Of a stretch of 39,083 nt of DNA, positions 8,806 through 15,001 are shown in pieces. The DNA is from Synergistaceae bacterium (GTDB lineage Bacteria > Synergistota > Synergistia > Synergistales > Aminobacteriaceae). The notes below the pieces were generated by a model. That model was not told the DNA's origin and made no database searches. It saw only the letters and a program-made list of their open reading frames with translations. The position numbers and the translations under genes were made by a program. Where the stretch lies: NCBI GenBank assembly GCA_017448795.1, contig JAFSKV010000072.1:1-39083 (forward strand), given 5' to 3'. How positions within the stretch are numbered: position 1 is the first letter of the stretch; every line of letters starts with the position of its first letter.

Positions 8806-8973
8806 TTACGCATTGGAACGCTTATAGCGTGGGCACTTTGTGTCGCTCGATGAAACATCTGTTTTGTGGAAACTGCAATAACCGCTGTCGTAATATATGC
8901 AATTTCCGCATTCTTCGTAGCAAAATTCACCAGAAGGCATATCAAAGACCGCCTTTTTCTTATTCTGAGACAT
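8806..8973 (-). CDS. Small Cys-rich protein of 55 residues, putative zinc-binding
   Basis: The ORF starts at ATG 8973 behind GGAAGGGGGG (8990-8981) and ends at TAA 8806. The peptide has a basic start (MSQNKKK) and five Cys in the pattern C-x3-C-x2-C-x7-C-x13-C (residues 18, 22, 25, 33, 47), with Tyr and His between, in the form of EECGNCIYYDSGYC. This looks like a treble-clef or knuckle-type small metal-binding protein, a kind common in bacterial unknowns. It heads the JAMM patch and is separated from paralog 2 by a hairpin. It has its own TGCTATAAT promoter about 190 bases upstream, so its mRNA has a long leader. Function unknown. Confidence 0.65.
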   Translation of the reverse strand: MSQNKKKAVFDMPSGEFCYEECGNCIYYDSGYCSFHKTDVSSSDTKCPRYKRSNA

Positions 8974-9085
8974 TCTTATTCCCCCCTTCCATTCTCAGAA
9001 AACGTTGCGCCAAATAGCCCCCCTCATGAAGAAACCACCCGGCGCCAATCCGAAGCACACAACTAACACTCACCCGCCCGCACTG

Positions 9086-9094
9086 TGTTATAAT
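9086..9094 (+). promoter_or_regulatory. Extended -10 promoter of the candidate small RNA
   Basis: TGTTATAAT is a perfect extended -10 (TATAAT at 9089-9094). The expected start site, seven bases on, is A9101, which is exactly the first base of the closing stem of the RNA candidate. No -35 is evident. Confidence 0.6.
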
Positions 9095-9100
9095 AGCTAC

Positions 9101-9201
9101 AGGACAAGAGATGATGAAAGAGTTTACACTCAATTAGTCGAGTGCTTATGTTACAACTTAGCGAGACACATTATAGCACAAGATTTCTTGTCCTTGTTTT
9201 T
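9101..9201 (+). ncRNA. Candidate structured small RNA, about 100 nt
   Basis: Bases 9101-9112 (AGGACAAGAGAT) pair with 9183-9194 (ATTTCTTGTCCT) in a 12-bp stem, closing a 70-base interior, and the 3' arm runs into TTGTTTTTT, a terminator-like U tail. One pair is G-U on the plus strand and would be C-A on the minus strand, so the RNA is plus-strand. Inside, CACTC (9127-9131) can pair with GAGTG (9140-9144), or GTGCT (9142-9146) with AGCAC (9175-9179); these two are mutually exclusive. The 5' end coincides with the start site predicted from the promoter at 9086-9094. It lacks the marks of tmRNA, SRP RNA, 6S RNA or RNase P. It is antisense to the first part of the leader of the Cys-rich gene. Confidence 0.55.
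9170..9178 (-). promoter_or_regulatory. Extended -10 promoter of the JAMM patch, facing the small RNA promoter
   Basis: On the minus strand this reads TGCTATAAT. Its start site would be near 9163, giving a leader of about 190 bases before the Cys-rich gene. It lies inside the small RNA candidate, so the two transcripts overlap by about 60 bases. Confidence 0.55.
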
Positions 9202-9248
9202 TATGTCCTCATTCCCGCAAGCCCGACACAAAATTTCCCCAGCCCAGC

Positions 9249-9279
9249 AAAAATAAACCCCCCGGCACTCAACCAGGGG
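9249..9279 (-). terminator. Rho-independent terminator of the glmU-prs transcript
   Basis: On the minus strand CCCCTGG pairs with CCGGGGG (one wobble pair) around a TTGAGTG loop and is followed by TTTATTTTT. It lies 17 bases after the prs stop. Confidence 0.85.
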
Positions 9280-9295
9280 CATCATTCTCACTCTC

Positions 9296-10261
9296 TCACT
9301 CGAACATCGCGCTTATCGGCTCCTCCTCATGCACCCTCTTTATCGCCTCAGCAAACGCAGGCGCAATCGACAGCTGTAACACCTTCCCTGTCCTCTTCTC
9401 CTCCGTCAGCGGAATCGTGTCAGAGAACACAAGCCGCTCAATCGCAGACTTACCGATGTTATCCATCGCATTCCCCGACAAGACAGCATGAGTCGCGCAC
9501 GCGAACACCCTCTTGCACCCGCGCTCAATCAGACCGTCCGCAGCATGGCAGATCGTCCCGGCAGTGTCTATGATGTCGTCGACAAGTATAGCCGTCCTGC
9601 CCTTGATGTTCCCTACAATGTCCATCACCTCAGACTGATTCGCCACGTCATGAGAGCGTCTCTTGTCCACAATCGCAATGTCAACGTTCAGCTTCACCGC
9701 GAATTTCCGCGCCCTCGCAACCCCGCCAGTGTCAGGCGAAACCACAACAACATTCCCGGCCTTCAGGTCGTCCGCAAGAAAGCCCTTGAAGTATTCCGCG
9801 AAAAGATTCATGGCCGTCAGGTGGTCAACAGGTATGTCGAAGAAACCCTGAATCTGCCCGGCGTGAAGGTCAGCAGTTATCACCCTGTCGACTCCTCCAT
9901 GTGCCAGCAAGTTCGCGACAAGTTTTGCGGTGATTGGCTCACGGGGCTTGGCTTTCCTGTCCTGCCTGCAATAACCGAAATACGGAATTACCGCGTTCAC
10001 GTAATGAGCCGAGGCTCTCTTCACAGCATCTGCCATGATGAGCAAGTTCATGATGTTCTCGTTTGTGGGCGAACATGTCGGCTGTATGATGAACACGTCT
10101 GACCCTCTCACGCTCTCGTTGAACCTGACTCCAGTCTCACCGTCAGAGAACTTGAAGCTCTTCACGTCAGCAAGCGGTACACCGAGTTCCGACGCTACTT
10201 TGCCCGCAAACTCAGGATGTGCATTGCCTGCTATTATCTTGAGGCTGTTTCCTCTGGACAT
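9296..10261 (-). CDS. prs: Ribose-phosphate pyrophosphokinase
   Basis: The 321-residue product makes PRPP from ribose 5-phosphate and ATP, feeding nucleotide, His and Trp synthesis. It has the usual length and all landmarks: IIAGNAHPEFAGKVA at the start, FSDGET, the DLHAGQIQGFFDIPVDHL ribose-binding and flag region, KRRSHDV, and the PRPP loop AILVDDIIDTAGT. The ATG lies two bases after the glmU stop, with GAGGGGG as ribosome site inside the end of glmU, so the two are co-translated. The glmU-prs pair is a common bacterial arrangement linking cell-wall sugar and nucleotide supply. Confidence 0.97.
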   Translation of the reverse strand: MSRGNSLKIIAGNAHPEFAGKVASELGVPLADVKSFKFSDGETGVRFNESVRGSDVFIIQPTCSPTNENIMNLLIMADAVKRASAHYVNAVIPYFGYCRQDRKAKPREPITAKLVANLLAHGGVDRVITADLHAGQIQGFFDIPVDHLTAMNLFAEYFKGFLADDLKAGNVVVVSPDTGGVARARKFAVKLNVDIAIVDKRRSHDVANQSEVMDIVGNIKGRTAILVDDIIDTAGTICHAADGLIERGCKRVFACATHAVLSGNAMDNIGKSAIERLVFSDTIPLTEEKRTGKVLQLSIAPAFAEAIKRVHEEEPISAMFE

Positions 10262-10263
10262 GA

Positions 10264-11658
10264 TTACTTTTCCCCCTCTGTTGTTGTCATGTGGTGATGG
10301 TTACGTAATGACCAGCCTTCTATGTTCTTCTGCCTCGCCCGGCCAACCCCAAGGGAATTTTCTGGGACTCTCTGCGTTATCACTGATCCCGCCGCCGTCG
10401 TCGCATTGTCGCCCACTTCTGCCGGAGCAACAAACATCGTGCTTGACCCTATGAAGCAGTTATCGCCGATTACGGTCTTGTTCTTGTTGACACCGTCATA
10501 GTTGCAGGTGATTGACCCCGCCCCGATATTCACGTCATGGCCGAGTGTTGCATCCCCCATGTAGGACAGGTGAGGGACTTTGCTGCCTTCACCGATATGC
10601 GAGTTCTTCAGCTCAACGAATTTCCCGGCGAATGCCCCAGCCTCAAGCACTGTGTTATCACGAATGTAGCAGAACGGCCCGGCTTTTGCGTTGTCGTGAA
10701 GTGTGCTGTTCTCGATTACAGCGTAGGCTGCTATGTTGACATTTGCGCCGATTTCCGCATTCGTCAGGATTGAGCCTGAACCGATTACGCTTCCCCGTCC
10801 GATTCGTGATTTCCCCCAGATTTGTACGTTGGGCATGATTGAGACATCCTGCGACAATTCCACGCCGACACCTATGTACACCGTCTCAGGGTCTGCGATT
10901 CTGACTCCCTCGCTCATCCAGCGTGTGAGAATCTCCCGGCGCATATCACGCGAAGCCTGCGACAATTCCGCCTGGCTGTTCACGCCCTGCATCTCTCGTT
11001 CAGGCATAACAAGCGCACCCGTAGACATGCCCGCGTCATTCATGAGGCCTAGTGCGTCCGTTATGTAGTATTCGTGCTGTGAATTGTTGTCGGTGAGTGA
11101 GTCTATGACTTGGAGGAGGGATTGTACCCGGAAAACGTAGCAGCCTGCGTTGACCTCGTGAATTTCGCGCTGTTCCGGGGAAGCGTCCTTGTACTCGACG
11201 ATTGAGACTGAGCTTTTCCCGCGTATTATCCGGCCGTATGCTCCGGGATTCTCTGCCTCGAACGTTATCACGGTGCAGTCGTTCTCTCCGGCTGACGTGA
11301 TGAGTCCGCGCAGGCTGTCAGGCTTCATGAGGGGCAAATCTCCGTTCAGCACAACGAGTGAGTCATAATCCTTCCAGAAATCTTTTGCTGACTTCACCGC
11401 ATGGCCTGTGCCTAACTGCTCGTGCTGCCATAATATTTTGACGTGCGGGAAATTGTCTGTTACGTGCGCTTCGACCTTTTCGCCGCCTGAACCGGCTAAC
11501 ACGGCTATGTTTTCGGGCGGGACTCCTGCTGACTGCACATTTCGGATGACGTAATCAATAATGGGACTGTCTAGGACTGGCTGCAAAACTTTCGGGACTG
11601 CGCTCTTCATTCTTGTGCCTTTTCCGGCGGCCATGATGAGAACGCACAGAGTATTCAT
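10264..11658 (-). CDS. glmU: Bifunctional UDP-GlcNAc pyrophosphorylase / glucosamine-1-phosphate acetyltransferase
   Basis: At 464 residues this is a full-length GlmU. The N-terminal half is a nucleotidyltransferase with MAAGKGTRMKSAVPKVL, WQHEQLGTGHA and LNGDLPL; the C-terminal half is a left-handed beta-helix of hexapeptide repeats ending in the acetyltransferase site (YMGDATLGHDVNIGAGSITC, then NYDGVNK). It acetylates glucosamine 1-phosphate and then makes UDP-GlcNAc for peptidoglycan and lipid A. It begins 29 bases after the 3' end of a tRNA gene on the same strand, with GAGGTGATG and GTGAGG before the ATG but no separate promoter visible, so tRNA, glmU and prs are probably one primary transcript. 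Confidence 0.97.
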   Translation of the reverse strand: MNTLCVLIMAAGKGTRMKSAVPKVLQPVLDSPIIDYVIRNVQSAGVPPENIAVLAGSGGEKVEAHVTDNFPHVKILWQHEQLGTGHAVKSAKDFWKDYDSLVVLNGDLPLMKPDSLRGLITSAGENDCTVITFEAENPGAYGRIIRGKSSVSIVEYKDASPEQREIHEVNAGCYVFRVQSLLQVIDSLTDNNSQHEYYITDALGLMNDAGMSTGALVMPEREMQGVNSQAELSQASRDMRREILTRWMSEGVRIADPETVYIGVGVELSQDVSIMPNVQIWGKSRIGRGSVIGSGSILTNAEIGANVNIAAYAVIENSTLHDNAKAGPFCYIRDNTVLEAGAFAGKFVELKNSHIGEGSKVPHLSYMGDATLGHDVNIGAGSITCNYDGVNKNKTVIGDNCFIGSSTMFVAPAEVGDNATTAAGSVITQRVPENSLGVGRARQKNIEGWSLRNHHHMTTTEGEK

Positions 11659-11687
11659 GCCTCACATCACCTCATATCAGAGTCGTG

Positions 11688-11761
11688 TGGCTGGGATGGA
11701 TGGATTCGAACCATCATTACAGGATCCAAAGTCCCGCGTCCTGCCCTTGGACGACATCCCA
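11688..11761 (-). tRNA. tRNA-Gln (anticodon UUG)
   Basis: Read on the minus strand, the acceptor stem TGGGATG pairs with CATCCCA and is followed by GCCA, so CCA is encoded. The anticodon loop is CTTTGGA (anticodon TTG) on a GCGGGA-type stem, and the T arm is GATGG-TTCGAAT-CCATC. The 74-base length is normal. A U1-A72 end pair is typical of bacterial glutamine tRNA. Confidence 0.96.
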
Positions 11762-11776
11762 ACGCTGAACACGATT

Positions 11777-11805
11777 ATTATTGCCGATTAGCCTTAAGCC
11801 GTCAA
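11777..11805 (-). promoter_or_regulatory. Promoter of the tRNA-Gln/glmU/prs transcript
   Basis: On the minus strand TTGACG (11805-11800) is separated by 17 bases from AATAAT (11782-11777). The tRNA 5' end is about 15 bases downstream. This is the only promoter in the window with a near-consensus -35, fitting a strong tRNA promoter. It starts one base after the ftsH stop codon. Confidence 0.65.
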
Positions 11806-11806
11806 G

Positions 11807-13762
11807 CTAGGCGAGAAAATCCCTCGTCGTTTTCGGGAGGCTGTCTACCCTCGTGTCGGGCATCTCAGGAACACCGGGAGCATTCTCCGGGTTGTTCATG
11901 TCGGTCTGAGGCTCAACGGATGCTGTTGGGGTTGTGCCTTCGTTCATGAGGCGGTCAAATTCCTCTGCCTCGATTACTTCCTTCTCGAGCAGGACTCCCG
12001 CTATCTTGTCCATGAGCTCGCGGCGGGCTGTGAGGATTTCTTTCGCTGTCTCATAGCACGTGTCGATGATGGCCTTCACTTCCTGGTCAATCTTGTAGGC
12101 AACTTCCTCGCTGTAGTTCCTGTCCTCCGAGATGTCGCGCCCAAGGAATATTTCTTCCCTCTTGTTGCCGAGCTTCACGAGCCCTATTGCCTCGCTCATC
12201 CCCAGCTGAGTTACCATCTGCCGGGCTGTCTGTGTCGCTCTCTCAAGGTCATTTGCCGCCCCGCTGGTTACGTCGTCAAACACGATTTCCTCGCTCACTC
12301 GTCCGCTGAGGAGGATTGCTATCCTGTTCATCAGCTCAGACTTCGACATGAGGAAGCGGTCTTCTTCCGGGAGCTGGAGGGTGTAGCCCAACGCCGCGTG
12401 TCCTCTGGGAATGATGCTGATTTTGTGGACGGGGTCAGAGCCGGGGAGAATCTTTGCGACTATTGCGTGTCCTGTCTCGTGGTAGGCGATGATTCGGCGT
12501 TCGTGGTCGTTGAGGATTCTGCTTTTGCGTTCAGGCCCGGCCATTACGCGCTCGATTCCTTCCTCTAAGTCCTCCATAGCTATCTTGTCCCGGCCATGAC
12601 GTGCCGCCAATAACGCGCCCTCGTTCACGAGATTCTCAAGGTCAGCGCCGACAAGCCCCGGAGTCCTCCGCGCCAGTATCCCCACGTCAACATCGTCAGC
12701 AAAAGCCTTGTCTTTCATGTGAACCTTGAGGATTTCCTCGCGTCCCTTAACGTCCGGGCGGTCAACCGTGATGTGTCGGTCAAAGCGTCCCGGCCTGAGC
12801 AATGCAGGGTCAAGAATGTCCGGGCGGTTTGTCGCGGCGATAACGATTGTGCTTGTATTCTCGTCGAAGCCGTCAAGCTCAACGAGGAACTGGTTCAGCG
12901 TCTGCTCGCGCTCATCATGGCCGCCTCCGAGCCCAGCGCCCCTGTGCCTGCCTACAGCGTCCATCTCGTCAATGAATATGATACAGGGCTGGTACTTCTT
13001 GGACTGCTCGAATAAGTCCCGGACTCTCGCCGCGCCGACTCCAACAAACATTTCCACGAAGTCAGAGCCGCTTGAGCTGAAGAACGGTACATCAGCCTCG
13101 CCAGCCGCCGCCCGCGCCAGCAGCGTCTTGCCTGTTCCGGGAGGGCCGACCAGCAGTATGCCCTTGGGGACTCTCGCGCCTAACTTCTTGAACTTCTCCG
13201 GATCCTTCAGGAAATGTATCACTTCCTGGAGCTCCTCCTTCGACTCGTCGCACCCGGCAACGTCCGCGAAAGTAACCTTCGGCTTGTTGTCGAGGAATAG
13301 TTTTGCCTTGCTCCTGCCGAACGACATTATCCGCCCGCCGCCTCCCTGCATGTTGTTGAGGAAGTAAAGCCACACGCCGATCAATAACAGCGTCGGGAAC
13401 AGCGAGGTCATCAGCGACATCAGCCACGTGTTTTTTTGAGGAGCCTCAACCGTAACCGTCTCTACTCCCTTAGCGACTGCCTTATCTGCAATCCCGGCTA
13501 CATCCAAGCCGTATGTCAGGAATCTCTGCCCGTTCTTTAGCTCGCCCTGAAGGGTTGCAGAGCTTGACTCGCCGGGGACTGTGTTGTTGCGTATCTGGAG
13601 AATGCGCACGCTGCCAGCGTCAAGGTGCTTCAGGAACTGGCTGTAGCTGATTTCGTCATACTGCTTCTGGACTTCCTCAGGCGTAAGGAACGTGTTGACC
13701 ATAGTAACGACAACAAGAACCAGCACGAGATAGAGTCCGAGATTCTTCACCACTTTGCCCAA
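11807..13762 (-). CDS. ftsH: ATP-dependent zinc metalloprotease FtsH
   Basis: The 651-residue protein is a membrane-bound AAA+ protease that degrades misfolded membrane proteins and short-lived regulators. There are two membrane segments (about 8-26 and 112-132) around a periplasmic domain, then an AAA+ module with Walker A GPPGTGKT, Walker [14 protein letters not shown] and the second region of homology [17 protein letters not shown], then the zinc site HETGH (about 427-431). The C-terminus is a polar tail. The start is TTG 13762, with only a weak AGCAGG ribosome site; the N-terminal membrane segment supports it. A TGCTATAAT promoter lies 37 bases upstream. No terminator follows, so transcription may run into the tRNA. 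Confidence 0.96.
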   Translation of the reverse strand: MGKVVKNLGLYLVLVLVVVTMVNTFLTPEEVQKQYDEISYSQFLKHLDAGSVRILQIRNNTVPGESSSATLQGELKNGQRFLTYGLDVAGIADKAVAKGVETVTVEAPQKNTWLMSLMTSLFPTLLLIGVWLYFLNNMQGGGGRIMSFGRSKAKLFLDNKPKVTFADVAGCDESKEELQEVIHFLKDPEKFKKLGARVPKGILLVGPPGTGKTLLARAAAGEADVPFFSSSGSDFVEMFVGVGAARVRDLFEQSKKYQPCIIFIDEMDAVGRHRGAGLGGGHDEREQTLNQFLVELDGFDENTSTIVIAATNRPDILDPALLRPGRFDRHITVDRPDVKGREEILKVHMKDKAFADDVDVGILARRTPGLVGADLENLVNEGALLAARHGRDKIAMEDLEEGIERVMAGPERKSRILNDHERRIIAYHETGHAIVAKILPGSDPVHKISIIPRGHAALGYTLQLPEEDRFLMSKSELMNRIAILLSGRVSEEIVFDDVTSGAANDLERATQTARQMVTQLGMSEAIGLVKLGNKREEIFLGRDISEDRNYSEEVAYKIDQEVKAIIDTCYETAKEILTARRELMDKIAGVLLEKEVIEAEEFDRLMNEGTTPTASVEPQTDMNNPENAPGVPEMPDTRVDSLPKTTRDFLA

Positions 13763-13798
13763 AATGTAAAACCTGCTTTCGTTTATGTGAATGGCACG

Positions 13799-13807
13799 AT
13801 TATAGCA
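13799..13807 (-). promoter_or_regulatory. Extended -10 promoter of ftsH
   Basis: The minus strand reads TGCTATAAT. The expected start site near 13792 leaves a leader of about 30 bases before the TTG start. No -35 is clear. Confidence 0.6.
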
Positions 13808-13863
13808 GAGGGCATGATTTCACAACACGAGAAAAGGTCAGGCCGTGAAATTTCCGGGCAGTC

Positions 13864-13872
13864 TGCTATCAT
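13864..13872 (+). promoter_or_regulatory. Extended -10 promoter of rlmN
   Basis: TGCTATCAT is one base from the TGnTATAAT form and lies 28 bases before the rlmN ATG. It forms a divergent pair with the ftsH promoter 57 bases away. Confidence 0.5.
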
Positions 13873-13900
13873 ACTTCCACGCAAAAGGAGGATTAACACA

Positions 13901-14929
13901 ATGAATGATACTTATGACGCTCTAGGAATGTCGTTGAATGACTGGCAGATATTGTTTGCGGAATGGGGGGAACAGAAATTCCGGGCCTCTCAGGTGTGCC
14001 AGTGGATATATGCGAAGAAGGAGTTTGCTTTTGACGGAATGACCAACCTGAGCAAGAGTCTCCGGGAAAAACTCGGCGGAAATATCGTGATGGGCTTCCC
14101 TGTGATGATACGTCAGCAGGTCTCGAAGGACGGCACAAGAAAATTCCTCTGGCAGCTCAACGACGGGGCAATGATTGAGTCCGTCCTCCTGAATCACGGA
14201 GGCCACAAGACAGCCTGTATCTCATCACAAGCCGGGTGTCCGCTCAAATGCGCGTTCTGTGAGACTGGAGCAAACGGCTTCAGGCGCAACCTGACACGCG
14301 GAGAAATCACCGGGCAGTTCCTCATGATGGAGAAGGTCAACGGCACTGACATCAACAACATTGTCTTCATGGGGATGGGTGAGCCTCTCTTGAACGAGGA
14401 CAACGTGCTTGCGGTCATACGCTCGCTGAACGACAAGAACATGCGCAACCTTGGAGCCCGGCACATCACGATATCGACATCAGGAATCGCGCCGGGCATT
14501 GAGGATCTTGCTGACTTCGAGATACCAATACGGTTATCGCTCTCACTTCACGCCCCGAATGACGAACTGCGCGCAAGATTGATGCCCGTCAACAAACAGT
14601 ACCCGTTGCAGAAGCTCATTGCCTCGCTGAGACGCTACCGTGAGAGAACGGGGGAAAGAATCACGTTCGAGTATGCATTGATTGACGGCGTGAACGATTC
14701 CCCCGAATTGGCCTATGAGACTGCGGCACTGCTTGACGGCCTCGAACCCTACATCAACATCATACCGTTCAACCCGATACCCTCGCGGCCGGACTTCAAG
14801 CGTTCATCACCCGGAAGAGTCAGGGCGTTCACGGAGGCATTGTCGGCCATGAAGATTGAGTTTGAGCTTCGGAAAGAGAGAGGCGGGGACATCATGGCGG
14901 CCTGCGGACAATTGGCGGGAAGCGTGTGA
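13901..14929 (+). CDS. rlmN: Dual-specificity 23S rRNA / tRNA adenine-C2 methyltransferase
   Basis: The 342-residue radical-SAM enzyme methylates A2503 of 23S rRNA and A37 of some tRNAs. The cluster motif CPLKCAFC (Cys-x3-Cys-x2-Cys) is present in the conserved GCPLKCAFCETGANGFRRNL, followed by NIVFMGMGEPLLN and ISTSGIAPGI; the partner Cys near the C-terminus (MAACGQL) is also there. A longer frame extends upstream to 13625, but ATG 13901 has AAAGGAGG 9 bases before it, lies just after a promoter, and gives the usual family length. Housekeeping gene, divergent from ftsH. Confidence 0.97.
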   Translation: MNDTYDALGMSLNDWQILFAEWGEQKFRASQVCQWIYAKKEFAFDGMTNLSKSLREKLGGNIVMGFPVMIRQQVSKDGTRKFLWQLNDGAMIESVLLNHGGHKTACISSQAGCPLKCAFCETGANGFRRNLTRGEITGQFLMMEKVNGTDINNIVFMGMGEPLLNEDNVLAVIRSLNDKNMRNLGARHITISTSGIAPGIEDLADFEIPIRLSLSLHAPNDELRARLMPVNKQYPLQKLIASLRRYRERTGERITFEYALIDGVNDSPELAYETAALLDGLEPYINIIPFNPIPSRPDFKRSSPGRVRAFTEALSAMKIEFELRKERGGDIMAACGQLAGSV

Positions 14930-14943
14930 GCCGGAAAAAGAAA

Positions 14944-14974
14944 TCCCCTCGGTTTTGCGCCGGGGGGAATTTTT
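14944..14974. terminator. Bidirectional terminator between rlmN and the lipoprotein gene
   Basis: TCCCCTCGG pairs with the CCGGGGGGA side, with a T run on the plus strand (AATTTTT) and T-rich sequence on the minus strand (ATTTCTTTTT). It serves both convergent genes. Confidence 0.75.
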
Positions 14975-15001
14975 GTGCCTTGTGTCTCGTTGCGTGAAGG
15001 G

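Noticed and set aside
9101-9201. 6S RNA, SRP RNA, tmRNA or tracrRNA
   Set aside because: The length, the lack of SRP loop, tag frame or a CRISPR repeat match, and absence of cas genes speak against these.
7734-9201. Prophage or IS remnant
   Set aside because: No integrase, transposase, capsid gene or terminal repeats are seen; only composition suggests transfer.
9001-9573. Plus-strand protein genes over the prs region
   Set aside because: These frames are shadows of prs or low-complexity frames without ribosome sites or family features.
13625-13900. Long N-terminal extension of RlmN
   Set aside because: The region lies opposite ftsH and its promoter; ATG 13901 has a ribosome site and gives the normal RlmN length.
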